Below are positions 45,665-55,717 of a DNA stretch of 64,000 nt, one piece after another. Made by a program: the position numbers and the translations under genes. Source of the stretch: Limnobacter alexandrii (GTDB lineage: Bacteria > Pseudomonadota > Gammaproteobacteria > Burkholderiales > Burkholderiaceae_B). A model generated the notes under the pieces. The model was not told where the DNA came from and made no database searches. It was given only the letters and a program-made list of their open reading frames with translations. The stretch is taken from NCBI RefSeq assembly GCF_005871185.1, contig NZ_SWKN01000012.1, positions 62,001 through 126,000 of the forward strand. The letters are read 5' to 3'. Every line of letters starts with the position of its first letter. The first letter of the stretch is position 1.

Positions 45665-47206
45665 ATGGCAATCAAAGCATTGATCACCGTTTTTTTGCTT
45701 GGCACTCTGCTGCAAGGTTGTGCCTTGCCGCCACTGAATGATCGAACACAGTCGAGTGCACTCAGCCCACAACTGGCCAGTGAAACGAAACTTGGAAAAT
45801 CCTTGGCTGTGCGCTTGGCACAGAATCGTGGCAAAGCTGGCATTTATCCGATTCAAGACCCAAAGCAAGCTTTCGCCGGTCGTGTTGCCTTGGCACGCAC
45901 GGCAGAACGAACCATCGATATTCAATCCTACTTGTGGCACAACGACACCACAGGCACCTTGATATTGAATGAATTATTCGCCGCTGCGCAGCGCGGTGTG
46001 CGTGTGCGTTTGCTGCTTGATGACAACGGCATCACGGGTTTGGACAATCAGTTGAATCGACTGGATCGTCACCCGAATATTGAAGTACGTTTGTTTAATC
46101 CGTTTGTCATTCGTAATCCAAAGTGGCTCGGGTATATCACCGACTTTTCCCGCGTAAACCGCCGAATGCACAACAAGTCGTTCACAGTAGACAATATGGT
46201 GACCATTTCTGGTGGGCGAAATATTGGTGATGAGTACTTTGGGGCAACCGATGCGCAACTGTTCACCGATCTCGACATGCTCTGTGTTGGCGCAGTGGTG
46301 GATGCGGTGTCTCGCGATTTCGATTTGTACTGGCAAAGTAATTCTTCTTACCCGTCGAGCAAAATTCTATTGCCCACCGAACCTACTGTGCTGGACAAAC
46401 TGGACAGTGAGGAATTGACAGCAGAGCAGCAAGAACGTGCCGCGGTGTACACAACGCAGGTTCGTGAATCTGTGTTTGTACAAGACTTTTTAAGTGGCAA
46501 TTTACAGCTGCAATGGACCGAGGTGCGCATGGTCAGCGATGACCCCGCCAAGGGGCTGGATGAGGCCAGCCGAGAGGATTATTTGGTGGCAGAGCTTCGA
46601 GACTTTATTGCTGAACCGAAGTTCAGCTTGAGTGTTGTGTCCCCTTATTTTGTGCCCACAGAGAAAGGCGTGGCTTTCTTTTCCCGCTTGGCGAAGGCGG
46701 GTGTCAATGTGCAAATTCTGACAAATTCGCTGGAGGCTACTGATGTGGCTGCCGTGCACTCTGGTTATGCAAAAACGCGTGTGGAGTTATTGAAGGCAGG
46801 CGTGAAACTGTTTGAATTAAAAAGCAGCGCTGGGGTACAAAAGACCAATACAAAACGGAATTTGATGCTGGGCAACTCGGGCTCAAGCTTGCACACCAAA
46901 ACTTTTTCAGTTGATTCGTCGCGCGTGTTTGTTGGTTCGTTCAATTTCGATCCGCGTTCAGTGAACCTAAACACTGAAATGGGCTTTTTGATTCAAAGCG
47001 AAAGCCTTGCAACCCAAATTGATTTGGCATTTCAAGCCCTGCCGGTGATGGCGTATGAAGTTCGGTTGGATGAAAACGACGCGTTGGTGTGGATAGAGCG
47101 GCAGAGCGGAAAAGAAATTGTTCACAATCTGGAGCCCAAGGCCACTGTGTGGCGTAAGGCTGTTGTGTTCTTTTACTCTCTGCTGCCTATCAACGACTTG
47201 CTTTAA
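45665..47206 (+). CDS. Phospholipase D-family lipoprotein, cardiolipin synthase-like
   Basis: The 513-residue protein has a lipobox signal peptide (LLGTLLQGC, Cys at about 19) and two phospholipase D motifs with all residues: HNKSFTVDNMVTISGGRNIGD (about 168-188) and LHTKTFSVDSSRVFVGSFNFD (about 409-429). Each has the His-x-Lys-x4-Asp pattern. Family members include ClsC-type cardiolipin synthases and other phosphatidyl transferases. The lipid anchor suggests action at the periplasmic face or outer membrane, unlike most cardiolipin synthases, which have membrane helices. The substrate is not certain. It is 62 bases after the beta-lactamase gene and convergent with iscX (stops adjacent). Confidence 0.88.
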   Translation: MAIKALITVFLLGTLLQGCALPPLNDRTQSSALSPQLASETKLGKSLAVRLAQNRGKAGIYPIQDPKQAFAGRVALARTAERTIDIQSYLWHNDTTGTLILNELFAAAQRGVRVRLLLDDNGITGLDNQLNRLDRHPNIEVRLFNPFVIRNPKWLGYITDFSRVNRRMHNKSFTVDNMVTISGGRNIGDEYFGATDAQLFTDLDMLCVGAVVDAVSRDFDLYWQSNSSYPSSKILLPTEPTVLDKLDSEELTAEQQERAAVYTTQVRESVFVQDFLSGNLQLQWTEVRMVSDDPAKGLDEASREDYLVAELRDFIAEPKFSLSVVSPYFVPTEKGVAFFSRLAKAGVNVQILTNSLEATDVAAVHSGYAKTRVELLKAGVKLFELKSSAGVQKTNTKRNLMLGNSGSSLHTKTFSVDSSRVFVGSFNFDPRSVNLNTEMGFLIQSESLATQIDLAFQALPVMAYEVRLDENDALVWIERQSGKEIVHNLEPKATVWRKAVVFFYSLLPINDLL

Positions 47207-47401
47207 TCAGTCCTGCTCTTCAATCCAGGTCATCTGGATGGCTTCCAGAATTTTCTCATTGGACTTTTCGGGATCATCCTCGAAGCCGGGCAGGGCGCAC
47301 ACCCACTTGTGTAAATCGGTGAAACGAATGTATTGCGGATCTACGTCAGGGTGGGCGTCAATCAATTCAAGCGCAATGTCCAGCGTGTCAGTCCATTTCA
47401 T
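47207..47401 (-). CDS. iscX: Iron-sulfur assembly protein IscX
   Basis: The 64-residue protein is IscX, the last gene of the isc operon: MKWTDTLDIALEL at the start, then DPQYIRFTDLHKWV and LPGFEDDP, the conserved acidic patch. It binds iron and IscS and tunes cluster assembly. I start at the ATG at 47401; longer forms extend into the spacer after fdx. Confidence 0.93.
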   Translation of the reverse strand: MKWTDTLDIALELIDAHPDVDPQYIRFTDLHKWVCALPGFEDDPEKSNEKILEAIQMTWIEEQD

Positions 47402-47417
47402 GTTGAAGCTCCCTTGA

Positions 47418-47756
47418 TCAGTGATTTTCGCGTGCGTGGTTAATGGTGTACTTGGGCAATTCAACCACCAGGTCTTTGTCAGCCACTTTCACCTGGCAAG
47501 ACAGGCGGCTTTGTGGTGTGAGGCCCCAAGCCATGTCCAGCAAGTCGTCTTCGTCGTCATCGCTTTCGTTCAGGCTATTAAAGCCTTCTTTGATGACCAC
47601 ATGGCAAGTGGTGCAGGCGCAACTCATCTCGCAAGCATGTTCCAGCGCAATGTCGTTCTTCAGGATGGCTTCGCAAAGCTGGGCGCCCACGGGTACTTCA
47701 AATGTTTTGCCTTCCGGGCACAAACTTTCATGGGGCAAAATTTTAATAACTGGCAT
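47418..47756 (-). CDS. fdx: [2Fe-2S] ferredoxin of the isc system
   Basis: The 112-residue protein is the adrenodoxin-type ferredoxin of the isc operon. Cys 42, 48 and 51 (CEMSCACTTC) and Cys 87 (LSCQV) hold the cluster. It supplies electrons for cluster assembly. It lies between hscA and iscX. Confidence 0.96.
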   Translation of the reverse strand: MPVIKILPHESLCPEGKTFEVPVGAQLCEAILKNDIALEHACEMSCACTTCHVVIKEGFNSLNESDDDEDDLLDMAWGLTPQSRLSCQVKVADKDLVVELPKYTINHARENH

Positions 47757-47788
47757 GGCTTAATCTCTCGTGTTCCGTTGCTTCGTGT

Positions 47789-49672
47789 TTATTTGGCCTG
47801 ACCACCCAATGTGGCGCTGACGGTGTCAATGGTTTTGCCGGTCAAGGCTTTGCGAATGCCAGCATCCATGCGGCGCGCGGCAAAGTCCTCAGTCAGGTGG
47901 CTCAAGTCTTCAATGCCTTTTTCAATGGCACGCAGGTCGTCGGTTTGGGCCAACTCACGCAAGGCTGTCAGGCTGGCGTTAATCGTTTCAAGTTCGCTGG
48001 TGTCGAGCAGTTCACCGTCTTTGCCAATGGCTGCTTCAACCGATTCCACAAGGCGCATGGCTTCCACTTGTTGCTCGCGCAATTGGCGGGCATTCATGTC
48101 AGCTTCTGCAAATTCAAAGCTGTTTTTTAACATGCCTGCAATTTGATCGTCGTCCAGGCCGTAGGAGGGCTTCACGGTGATATTCGCAGACACGCCAGAA
48201 CCTGTTTCCATGGCGTTCACGGCCAGCAAACCATCCGCATCCACCTGGAAAGTAACCCGAATGCGCGCAGCACCAGCCACCATGGGTGGAATGCCGCGCA
48301 GCTCGAACCGCGCCAGTGAACGGTTTTCTGAAACCAGTTCGCGTTCACCTTGCACCACGTGAATGGCCATGGCGGTTTGCCCGTCCTTGAACGTGGTGAA
48401 TTCCTGTGCACGCGCTACAGGTATCGTGCTGTTGCGATTGATCACGCGCTCTGTCAATCCCCCCATGGTTTCAAGGCCAAGGCTCAGCGGGATCACATCA
48501 AGCAATAGTAGTTCGTCGTCGCTGCGGTTGCCTGCCAATGTGTCGGCTTGAATGGCCGCACCAATGGCAACCACTTCGTCGGGATTCAAATTCACCAGTG
48601 GGTCTTTGCCAAAAAAGGCTTTTACGGCTTTGCGAATGACGGGCATGCGGGTAGAACCGCCCACCATGACCACGCCGTCAATTTCATCGGTACTCAAACC
48701 TGCGTCGCGCAAAGTTTTGCGGGCCGCTTGAATGGTGCGTTTCACCAAAGGCTCCACAATGGCCTCGAATTGCTCTGCGGTCACAGTTTCGGCGATGGTT
48801 TCACCGCTTTTGAATTCAACGCTCAGGAAGGCTGTGTGTTCATGCGAAATTTGTTCTTTCACGCGGCGGCAGGCCATCACCAAACGCGAGCGCTGTTGCG
48901 GGTTCAGTTCTTCAAAGCCATGTGTGGCAATAAAGTGGTCGGCCATCGCGCGGTCGAAATCGTCGCCACCCAAAGCGGAATCTCCGCCTGTGGCCAGTAC
49001 CTCGAACACACCACCCTGCAAACGCAAAATGGACACATCAAATGTGCCGCCACCCAGGTCGAACACCACAAACTGCCCTTGCGCTTTTTGGTCAAGGCCA
49101 TAAGCCACAGCGGCGGCGGTGGGTTCGTTGATCAGTCGAAGCACATTCAGGCCAGCCAGTTGGGCTGCATCCTTGGTGGCTTGTCGTTGAGCGTCATCAA
49201 AATACGCAGGCACTGTGATAACAGCACCCACCAATTCACCGCCCAAAGTGGCTTCAGCGCGTTTGCGCAAATTGCGCAGAATATCGGCAGACACTTCAAC
49301 CGGGCTTTTGGTGCCGTAATCGGTTTGAATTTCCACCATGCCGCCCGAGTCTTTCACACGGTAGGGCAGGTTCAAGCCTTGTACATCCTTAAAACCACGG
49401 CCCATCAAGCGTTTCACAGAAAACACGGTGTTGAACGGGTCGGTGTCGGCACAGGCCAAAGCATCTTCACCCATGTTTTTCACACCGGTTTCGCCATAGC
49501 GAACCACGCTGGGCAAAATCACGCGGCCGGAAGAGTCGGGCAAACACTCGGCACTGCCGCTTCGCACGCTGGCCACCAGCGAATGCGTGGTGCCCAGGTC
49601 GATACCCACAGCCAGCCTGTGCTCGTGGGGTGCGGTCGACATGCCGGGTTCGGCAATTTGTAACAAAGCCAT
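47789..49672 (-). CDS. hscA: Hsp70-type chaperone HscA
   Basis: The 627-residue protein is the specialised Hsp70 that moves the cluster from IscU. Visible are [11 protein letters not shown] (phosphate loop 1), [35 protein letters not shown] and a substrate-binding domain. The HscA-specific lid is expected in the C-terminal third. Its start overlaps the hscB stop by one base (TAATG), so the two are coupled. Confidence 0.96.
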   Translation of the reverse strand: MALLQIAEPGMSTAPHEHRLAVGIDLGTTHSLVASVRSGSAECLPDSSGRVILPSVVRYGETGVKNMGEDALACADTDPFNTVFSVKRLMGRGFKDVQGLNLPYRVKDSGGMVEIQTDYGTKSPVEVSADILRNLRKRAEATLGGELVGAVITVPAYFDDAQRQATKDAAQLAGLNVLRLINEPTAAAVAYGLDQKAQGQFVVFDLGGGTFDVSILRLQGGVFEVLATGGDSALGGDDFDRAMADHFIATHGFEELNPQQRSRLVMACRRVKEQISHEHTAFLSVEFKSGETIAETVTAEQFEAIVEPLVKRTIQAARKTLRDAGLSTDEIDGVVMVGGSTRMPVIRKAVKAFFGKDPLVNLNPDEVVAIGAAIQADTLAGNRSDDELLLLDVIPLSLGLETMGGLTERVINRNSTIPVARAQEFTTFKDGQTAMAIHVVQGERELVSENRSLARFELRGIPPMVAGAARIRVTFQVDADGLLAVNAMETGSGVSANITVKPSYGLDDDQIAGMLKNSFEFAEADMNARQLREQQVEAMRLVESVEAAIGKDGELLDTSELETINASLTALRELAQTDDLRAIEKGIEDLSHLTEDFAARRMDAGIRKALTGKTIDTVSATLGGQAK

Positions 49673-50217
49673 TAGCTGGCGTCCTCCAGTTGCTCCAATT
49701 TCTTGGTCAACTCAATCATGAATTTGTCGATAAACAGCAAGGCCTGTGCGGTGGCATTGGCCGCCTGCGCGTTTTTCTCGCCGTCAATTTGTTGTGCAAT
49801 CAGTGCAAGGCAACGCTTCTTCTCAGCGCTTACTTCGTCGAGCAAGTTTTCAAGCGCCTCAATGCCCTTTGCACCTTCGATTTCTTCCAATGCTTCTCGC
49901 CATTCCATTTGCTGCAGTAGCAGGGCAGGGGGCAAGTTGCTTTGTTGCCCACGCGGGTTTTCGCCGTTCAGTTCGCACCAGTAAATGGCGCGTTCCAAAG
50001 GGTTTTGAAGGCGCTTGTAGGCCTCGTTAACCCGCGTGGCCCATTGCACGGCCAAGCGTTTCTCCTGCGCGCTGGAATTTGCAAAACGGTCAGGGTGGGT
50101 TTGGCTTTGAAGACGCAAGTAGGAAGCAGAAAGGGCTACGCTGTCCAGTTCAAACTGGCAGGGCAACCCAAAAATTTCAAAATCGCTGTCGCTTAACTTA
50201 ATTGCCAAATCAGCCAT
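49672..50217 (-). CDS. hscB: J-domain co-chaperone HscB
   Basis: The 181-residue protein has an N-terminal J domain with HPD in [10 protein letters not shown] (about 41) and a C-terminal helical bundle that binds IscU. It activates HscA. Its start overlaps the iscA stop by one base (TAATG), and its stop overlaps the hscA start. Confidence 0.95.
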   Translation of the reverse strand: MADLAIKLSDSDFEIFGLPCQFELDSVALSASYLRLQSQTHPDRFANSSAQEKRLAVQWATRVNEAYKRLQNPLERAIYWCELNGENPRGQQSNLPPALLLQQMEWREALEEIEGAKGIEALENLLDEVSAEKKRCLALIAQQIDGEKNAQAANATAQALLFIDKFMIELTKKLEQLEDAS

Positions 50218-50540
50218 TACACTGTGAAGCTTTCACCACAGCCGCAGCGCGCCTTTTCATTGGGGTTGTTGAATTTGAAACCCTCATTCAGGCCTTCCCG
50301 TGCGAAATCAAGCTCGATTCCTTCCAGATAAGGCATGCTTTTCGGGTCAACAAACAGCTTTACACCATGGGCTTCGAATACATTGTCCTCGTCGGCCACA
50401 ACGTCGACAAACTCGAGCTTGTAAGCCATGCCGGAACACCCGGTTGTGCGCACACCAATGCGCAAGCCAAGTCCCTTGCCACGTTTGGTCAGGAACTTGC
50501 TAATATGATCGGCGGCGCGTTCTGTCAATGTAATCGCCAT
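50217..50540 (-). CDS. iscA: Iron-sulfur assembly protein IscA
   Basis: The 107-residue protein is IscA: three conserved Cys residues in TTGCSGMAY and CGCGESF near the end, and [14 protein letters not shown] start at the ATG at 50540 because AAGGAA is at a suitable distance; an ATG three codons upstream is less likely. It is an A-type carrier of iron or clusters. Confidence 0.95.
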   Translation of the reverse strand: MAITLTERAADHISKFLTKRGKGLGLRIGVRTTGCSGMAYKLEFVDVVADEDNVFEAHGVKLFVDPKSMPYLEGIELDFAREGLNEGFKFNNPNEKARCGCGESFTV

Positions 50541-50574
50541 GGTGTTCAATTCCTTTTCAACAACTTTTCAACAA

Positions 50575-50955
50575 TCAGGCGTGCTTCTTTTTGTAATCTT
50601 CCACTGCGGCCTTGATGGCGTCTTCAGCCAAAATAGAGCAGTGAATTTTCACAGGTGGCAAGGCCAGTTCTTCAGCAATCGCGGTGTTCTTGATTTCCAA
50701 AGCCTGGTCCAGGGTTTTGCCCTTGACCCACTCGGTGACCAGTGAAGACGATGCAATGGCTGAACCGCAGCCATAAGTTTTGAACTTTGCATCGGTAATC
50801 AAGCCGTCGGCGCCCACCTTGATTTGCAGCTTCATCACGTCGCCGCAAGCAGGTGCACCCACCATGCCAGTGCCCACTTCGTCGTCGCCCTTTTCGAACG
50901 AACCTACGTTGCGGGGGTTTTCATAGTGGTCTAAAACTTTTTCGCTGTATGCCAT
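50575..50955 (-). CDS. iscU: Iron-sulfur cluster scaffold IscU
   Basis: The 126-residue protein is the scaffold on which clusters are built. The three cluster ligands are present: Cys in GAPACGDVM, Cys in YGCGSAIASSS and Cys in KIHCSILAEDA. LPPVK near the third Cys is the HscA-binding motif. The start ATG at 50955 is preceded by GAGGAGAAG. Confidence 0.96.
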   Translation of the reverse strand: MAYSEKVLDHYENPRNVGSFEKGDDEVGTGMVGAPACGDVMKLQIKVGADGLITDAKFKTYGCGSAIASSSLVTEWVKGKTLDQALEIKNTAIAEELALPPVKIHCSILAEDAIKAAVEDYKKKHA

Positions 50956-50982
50956 GGTACTTCTCCTCAATCTTTAAATATT

Positions 50983-52194
50983 TCAGTGCTCAGCCCATTG
51001 AACGGTGCTTAAATCAACGCCGTCCAGGTGCATTTCCCAAAGGGGCGACAATTCGCGCAACTTCGCCACTTTGGCTTTCATCAATTCGATGGTGAAATCA
51101 ACATCGGCTTCGGTCGTGAAACGGCCAATCGAGAAACGAATGGAGCTGTGCGCCAATTCGTCGCTGCGACCCAAGGCGCGCAACACATAAGAAGGCTCAA
51201 GCGAGGCTGATGTACAGGCAGAGCCGGAAGACACCGCAATGTCTTTCACCGCCATGATCAACGATTCGCCTTCCACAAAGTTGAAGCTCACGTTAAGGTT
51301 GTGTGCTACACGCTGTTCAAGGTTGCCGTTCACGTAAATTTCGTCGATGGCTTTCAAGCCGTTCAGCAAGCGATCACGCAGGGCTTTCATGCGGGGCAAT
51401 TCGCTGGCCATTTCTTCTTTGGCAATGCGGAACGCCTCACCCATGCCCACAATTTGATGAGTAGCCAATGTGCCCGAACGCATGCCGCGCTCATGGCCGC
51501 CACCGTGCATCTGCGCATCAATGCGAATGCGGGGCTTGCGGCGTACATACAAAGCACCAATACCCTTGGGGCCATAGGTTTTGTGGGCAGAAAAGCTCAT
51601 CAAGTCCACTTTCAGCTTTTGCAGGTCAATTTCAACCTTGCCCGTGGCTTGCGCTGCGTCGACATGGAAAATAATGCCTTTCTCGCGGCACAATTCACCA
51701 ATGGCTGGAATGTCTTGAATCACGCCGATTTCATTGTTCACATACATGATTGAAACAAGCACTGTGTCAGGGCGAATGGCTGCTTTCAGCGCGTCCAGGC
51801 TGATCAGTCCGTCTTCCTGAACGTCCAGGTAGGTGGCTTCAAAGCCATGACGCTCCAGGTCGCGGAAGGTGTCCAGCACAGCTTTGTGCTCTGTTTTTAG
51901 CGTAATGATGTGCTTGCCCTTGGTTTCACCGTAGAACATGGCTGCGCCTTTGATGGCCAGATTGTTCGATTCGGTTGCGCCAGAGGTCCAGACAATCTCG
52001 CGAGGGTCGGCATTAACCAATGCGGCGACATCTTCACGGGCTTTTTCAACTGCTTCCTCGGCAGTCCAGCCATAGGCATGGCTGCGGGATGCCGGGTTGC
52101 CAAAGCTTTCACGCAGGAAAGGGATCATGGCGTCGGCTACACGCGGGTCCACAGGTGTGGTGGCGCTGTAATCGAGGTAAATCGGCATCTTCAT
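50983..52194 (-). CDS. iscS: Cysteine desulfurase IscS
   Basis: The 403-residue enzyme is a pyridoxal phosphate-dependent desulfurase that takes sulfur from cysteine. The PLP Lys is in [12 protein letters not shown] and the active-site Cys in [14 protein letters not shown]. The start is the ATG at 52194 with GGAG about 10 bases upstream; an ATG two codons on is also possible. It follows iscR by 27 bases. Confidence 0.96.
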   Translation of the reverse strand: MKMPIYLDYSATTPVDPRVADAMIPFLRESFGNPASRSHAYGWTAEEAVEKAREDVAALVNADPREIVWTSGATESNNLAIKGAAMFYGETKGKHIITLKTEHKAVLDTFRDLERHGFEATYLDVQEDGLISLDALKAAIRPDTVLVSIMYVNNEIGVIQDIPAIGELCREKGIIFHVDAAQATGKVEIDLQKLKVDLMSFSAHKTYGPKGIGALYVRRKPRIRIDAQMHGGGHERGMRSGTLATHQIVGMGEAFRIAKEEMASELPRMKALRDRLLNGLKAIDEIYVNGNLEQRVAHNLNVSFNFVEGESLIMAVKDIAVSSGSACTSASLEPSYVLRALGRSDELAHSSIRFSIGRFTTEADVDFTIELMKAKVAKLRELSPLWEMHLDGVDLSTVQWAEH

Positions 52195-52221
52195 AGTGTG
52201 TGTGCTCCAATCAACTGCTGT

Positions 52222-52704
52222 TTAATGTGTGTGCTGTACGGCTGCGGCATTGGATGCTGCTGGCCTTTCACGAAACTGAACAGTTCGTTCCGCGTTTTTT
52301 TGTTTGTGTTTTTCAACCAGGCATTGCAGGCTGACCGAACCCAGGTACTCAAGCATTTTGGTGTTCAGGCTGCTCCACAGGTCGTGCGTCATGCACTGGC
52401 CTTCATCGGTGCAGTTTTCTTTTCCACCGCACTGCGTGGCGTCTAGTGGTTCATCAACAGCCAAAATGACGTCAGCCACGCTCACTTCTTTCAGGGCGCG
52501 GGCAATATGATAACCGCCGCCGGGGCCGCGAACACTTTCAACCAGTTCATGACGGCGCAACTTGGAGAACAACTGCTCCAAGTACGACAAAGAAATGTTC
52601 TGGCGCTGGCTGATGCCGGCGAGTGACACCGGCCCTGTGTCTTGCTGCAAGGCAAGATCAATCATGGCTGTGACGGCAAATCTGCCTTTCGTGGTCAATC
52701 GCAT
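52222..52704 (-). CDS. iscR: Iron-sulfur cluster regulator IscR
   Basis: The 160-residue Rrf2-family regulator has an N-terminal winged helix (MRLTTKGRFAVTAMIDLAL; SLSYLEQLFSKLRR) and the cluster ligands Cys92, Cys98, Cys104 and His107 (QCGGKENCTDEGQCMTHDL), at the same numbers as in E. coli. With a [2Fe-2S] cluster it represses the isc operon. Two type 1 IscR boxes overlap its own promoter (52718-52770), so autorepression is well supported. Confidence 0.96.
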   Translation of the reverse strand: MRLTTKGRFAVTAMIDLALQQDTGPVSLAGISQRQNISLSYLEQLFSKLRRHELVESVRGPGGGYHIARALKEVSVADVILAVDEPLDATQCGGKENCTDEGQCMTHDLWSSLNTKMLEYLGSVSLQCLVEKHKQKNAERTVQFRERPAASNAAAVQHTH

Positions 52705-52717
52705 GGCAATCCTTTTT

Positions 52718-52770
52718 AATTCCTACTATTTTGGTCAAGTATAGCAAAGTTGACTGTTTTACTCAAGTAT
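52718..52770 (-). promoter_or_regulatory. Tandem type 1 IscR boxes upstream of iscR
   Basis: Two 25-base sites, 52746-52770 and 52718-52742, match the type 1 IscR consensus (ATASYYGACTRWWWYAGTCRRSTAT, minus-strand reading) at most positions. They are three bases apart, so their centres are 28 bases apart. The first covers the -35 box and spacer, the second overlaps the -10 box and likely transcription start. Confidence 0.8.
52738..52766 (-). promoter_or_regulatory. Sigma-70 promoter of the isc operon
   Basis: On the minus strand TTGAGT (52766-52761), a 17-base spacer and TATACT (52743-52738) make a good promoter, ending 34 bases before the iscR start codon. Both boxes are inside or beside the IscR sites. 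Confidence 0.78.
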
Positions 52771-52814
52771 TCGGCAGGTTTGAATGGCTAGGGGAAACCT
52801 TGATCTCCAAAAGA

Positions 52815-52844
52815 AAAAACCGCCAGCCTGAGCCAGCGGTTTTT
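52815..52844 (-). terminator. Rho-independent terminator after the phosphatase gene
   Basis: The arms AAAAACCGC and GCGGTTTTT pair over nine bases, with a T-run on the minus strand. It sits 36 bases after the stop of the phosphatase gene and just upstream of the isc promoter, so it insulates isc. Confidence 0.85.
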
Positions 52845-52879
52845 AATGATTTGCCCGCTTTAACACGGGCGTTGTGCAA

Positions 52880-53371
52880 TTACGCTGCTGCGAACTGAAA
52901 CACACGCTTGCGCAACACTTCCAACAAGCCTGTGCAGCTGTCTTCAATGTAGTTCAATACCGTGTCAAAGCCGTCGGGGCCGCCGTAGTAGGGGTCGGGC
53001 ACGGTGGCTTCGTCGTGTTCAGTGGCGTAGCGCATCATCAATTGAATTTTGTGCGCATACTGGCGTGGGCACTGCTGTTGCAGCAGGCTCATGTTGTCCC
53101 AATCCATGGCCAAAATCATGTCGCTGTCGCGGAAATCGTCGGCGGTGACCTGGCGTGAAATCAGGCTGGAAATGTCGTAGCCACGTTTGGCGGCAGCAGC
53201 CACCGCGCGGGGGTCGGGCGTTTTGTCCAAATGGTAGGCATGCGTGCCAGCTGACTCAACAGAAATTTCATGGTCAAGACCCGCTTCGCTTACCATCTGC
53301 CTGAAAACGCCTTCCGCTGTTGGTGAGCGGCAGATGTTTCCCATGCACACAAACAAAACTTTGCTTTTCAT
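52880..53371 (-). CDS. Low-molecular-weight protein tyrosine phosphatase
   Basis: The 163-residue cytosolic enzyme has the CX5R loop as VCMGNICRSPTAEG (Cys9, Arg15) and the acid DPYYGG near residue 127. These residues are needed for phosphotyrosine hydrolysis. Its substrate is not known; no tyrosine kinase is nearby, and family members may instead act in arsenate or polysaccharide pathways. It lies 46 bases downstream of uvrB and ends at a terminator. Confidence 0.92.
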   Translation of the reverse strand: MKSKVLFVCMGNICRSPTAEGVFRQMVSEAGLDHEISVESAGTHAYHLDKTPDPRAVAAAAKRGYDISSLISRQVTADDFRDSDMILAMDWDNMSLLQQQCPRQYAHKIQLMMRYATEHDEATVPDPYYGGPDGFDTVLNYIEDSCTGLLEVLRKRVFQFAAA

Positions 53372-53417
53372 ATTGGCTTCCTATTGTCCTGAACCCATTA
53401 AAGTAAAACTCTTAAAC

Positions 53418-55481
53418 TCAAGCGCTGCGCTTGGCATCCAGCGAGGTCACGTTTGAATCGCCTTTGCTGCCAAACAACTGTTCTTTCAACAAACCCAACT
53501 GGTCGCGGGCCTGGGCGGCTTTCTCAAACTCCAGGTTCTTCGCGTGTTCCAGCATAAGTTTTTCAAGCCGTTTAATTTCTTTTGCCAACTGCTTTTCGCC
53601 CAAGGGAGCAACTTCCATGGCTTTGTCAGCCTTGCGTTGCTTGGAAGCGTTTGGATCGAACACGCCGTCAATAAGTTCCTTGACCTGCTTGCTCACGCCC
53701 CGTGGGGTAATGCCGTTCTCCGTGTTGAATTCAATTTGCTTGTTCCGACGCCTTTCGGTTTCGCCGATGGCCAGTTTCATGGAGTCGGTCACCCGGTCTG
53801 CATACAAAATAGCTTTGCCGTTCAAATTGCGGGCGGCGCGGCCAATGGTTTGAATCAAACTGCGTTCACTGCGCAAAAAGCCTTCTTTGTCGGCATCCAG
53901 TATTGCAACTAGGGACACTTCCGGAATATCCAAGCCCTCGCGCAATAAATTAATTCCAACCAGTACGTCAAATTCGCCCAAACGCAGGTCGCGGATAATT
54001 TCAACGCGCTCAACGGTGTCGATGTCAGAGTGCAAATAGCGCACGCGCACGCCATTGTCGCTGAGGTAGTCAGTGAGGTCTTCGGCCATGCGCTTGGTCA
54101 ACGTTGTGACCAATACTCGATCGCCAGCGCGAGTTCGTTCGTGAATCTCGCTGAGCAGGTCATCGACCTGGGTGGTGGCAGGGCGCACCTCAATCACAGG
54201 GTCAATCAGCCCTGTGGGGCGCACCACTTGTTCAACCACTTGGCCAGAATGCTCTTTCTCGTAATTCGAGGGCGTGGCTGAAACAAACACTGTTTGCCGC
54301 ATTTTGGACTCGAATTCCTCGAAACGCAAGGGGCGATTGTCCATGGCAGATGGCAGACGAAAGCCGAAGTTAACCAAAGTTTCCTTGCGGGACCTGTCTC
54401 CACGGTACATTCCGCCCAGTTGGCCAATGGTGACGTGGCTTTCATCAATGATCATCAAGCCGTCTTTGGGCAAGTAATCAATCAGCGTGGGGGGCGGCTC
54501 GCCCGGTGCTGCGCCTGACATGTGGCGGCTGTAGTTCTCGATGCCTTTGCAAAAACCGAGTTCGGCCAGCATTTCAAGGTCAAAGCGGGTGCGCTGTTCA
54601 AGGCGCTGGGCCTCCACCAGTTTTCCGGTTTTTACAAAGAAATCAAGCTGTTCGCGCAGTTCTGCCTTGATGGTTTCAATGGCACGTAGCACCGTGGCGC
54701 GGGGTGTTACATAGTGGCTGCTGGGGTAAATCGTGAAACGGGGCAGCTTTTGGCGAATTTTGCCGGTCAGCGGGTCGAACAGCTGAATGCCGTCGATTTC
54801 GTCATCAAACAGATCGATACGCACTGCCAGCTCAGAATGTTCGGCGGGGTACACGTCAATAGTGTCGCCACGCACACGGAAGGTACCCCGCGTGAAATCC
54901 AGGTCGTTGCGCTTGTACTGCATTGCGATGAGGCGCTTCAGGATGTCGCGCTGGCTGAGCTTGTCGCCATGGCGAATGCTCAAAATCATGGCGTGGTAAT
55001 CGGACGGGTCGCCAATACCGTAAATACAGCTGACCGTTCCTACAATAATAGTGTCGCGGCGCTCCAGCAGGCTTTTGGTGGCTGAAAGGCGCATTTGCTC
55101 GATGTGTTCGTTGATTGAGCTGTCTTTCTCAATGAACAGGTCGCGGCTGGGCACGTAGGCTTCTGGCTGGTAGTAGTCGTAATAGCTCACGAAGTATTCA
55201 ACCGCGTTTTTCGGGAAGAATTCGCGCATTTCGGCATACAACTGGGCAGCCAGGGTTTTGTTCGGGGCCAGCACAAGGGCAGGGCGACCTGTTTGAGCAA
55301 TTACATTGGCCATGGTGAAGGTTTTGCCCGAACCGGTCACGCCCAGCAGGGTTTGAAACACTTCGCCGTCGTTCACGCCTTCAACCAGTTTTTCGATCGC
55401 GGTCGGTTGATCACCAGCCGGTGAATAGGGCTGGTAAAGTTCGAACGGACTGTTGGGGTAACTGATAAATCCAGGGGCCAT
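53418..55481 (-). CDS. uvrB: Excinuclease ABC subunit B
   Basis: The 687-residue protein is UvrB of nucleotide excision repair. Walker A is [13 protein letters not shown], the beta-hairpin motif is [12 protein letters not shown], the helicase motifs include [15 protein letters not shown] and [10 protein letters not shown], and the C-terminal UVR motif is [22 protein letters not shown] start at the ATG at 55481 ([13 protein letters not shown]); an in-frame ATG at 55523 would add 14 residues and lacks support. No clear LexA box is visible upstream. Confidence 0.96.
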   Translation of the reverse strand: MAPGFISYPNSPFELYQPYSPAGDQPTAIEKLVEGVNDGEVFQTLLGVTGSGKTFTMANVIAQTGRPALVLAPNKTLAAQLYAEMREFFPKNAVEYFVSYYDYYQPEAYVPSRDLFIEKDSSINEHIEQMRLSATKSLLERRDTIIVGTVSCIYGIGDPSDYHAMILSIRHGDKLSQRDILKRLIAMQYKRNDLDFTRGTFRVRGDTIDVYPAEHSELAVRIDLFDDEIDGIQLFDPLTGKIRQKLPRFTIYPSSHYVTPRATVLRAIETIKAELREQLDFFVKTGKLVEAQRLEQRTRFDLEMLAELGFCKGIENYSRHMSGAAPGEPPPTLIDYLPKDGLMIIDESHVTIGQLGGMYRGDRSRKETLVNFGFRLPSAMDNRPLRFEEFESKMRQTVFVSATPSNYEKEHSGQVVEQVVRPTGLIDPVIEVRPATTQVDDLLSEIHERTRAGDRVLVTTLTKRMAEDLTDYLSDNGVRVRYLHSDIDTVERVEIIRDLRLGEFDVLVGINLLREGLDIPEVSLVAILDADKEGFLRSERSLIQTIGRAARNLNGKAILYADRVTDSMKLAIGETERRRNKQIEFNTENGITPRGVSKQVKELIDGVFDPNASKQRKADKAMEVAPLGEKQLAKEIKRLEKLMLEHAKNLEFEKAAQARDQLGLLKEQLFGSKGDSNVTSLDAKRSA

Positions 55482-55717
55482 GTTAAACTGCAAGTCTTGA
55501 TGCGAGGCAACCACAAAGCGCACAGGTTTTAGCCAATGATTAACCCAACGGGTTGAACCTTCTGGCCAATCCCGTAGAATTACGGAGTTGCAACATTGGG
55601 CTGGCCGCTGCAGAAAATACGCAGCGTTTTGTGATAAGCCAATCCAGCATTATCGTCGGAAATGAGTTTTTTTTCCAGACTTGACTTTTTCTTTTTTCAC
55701 TCCCAGACAACGGAATC

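Noticed and set aside
48548-49663. 371-codon plus-strand open frame
   Set aside because: It lies antisense to hscA, has His/Gly/Phe-rich composition typical of a complementary frame, and no ribosome site.
55482-55717. LexA box upstream of uvrB
   Set aside because: No CTGT-N8-ACAG sequence found; GCTGC/GCAGC arms near 55610 have the wrong spacing.
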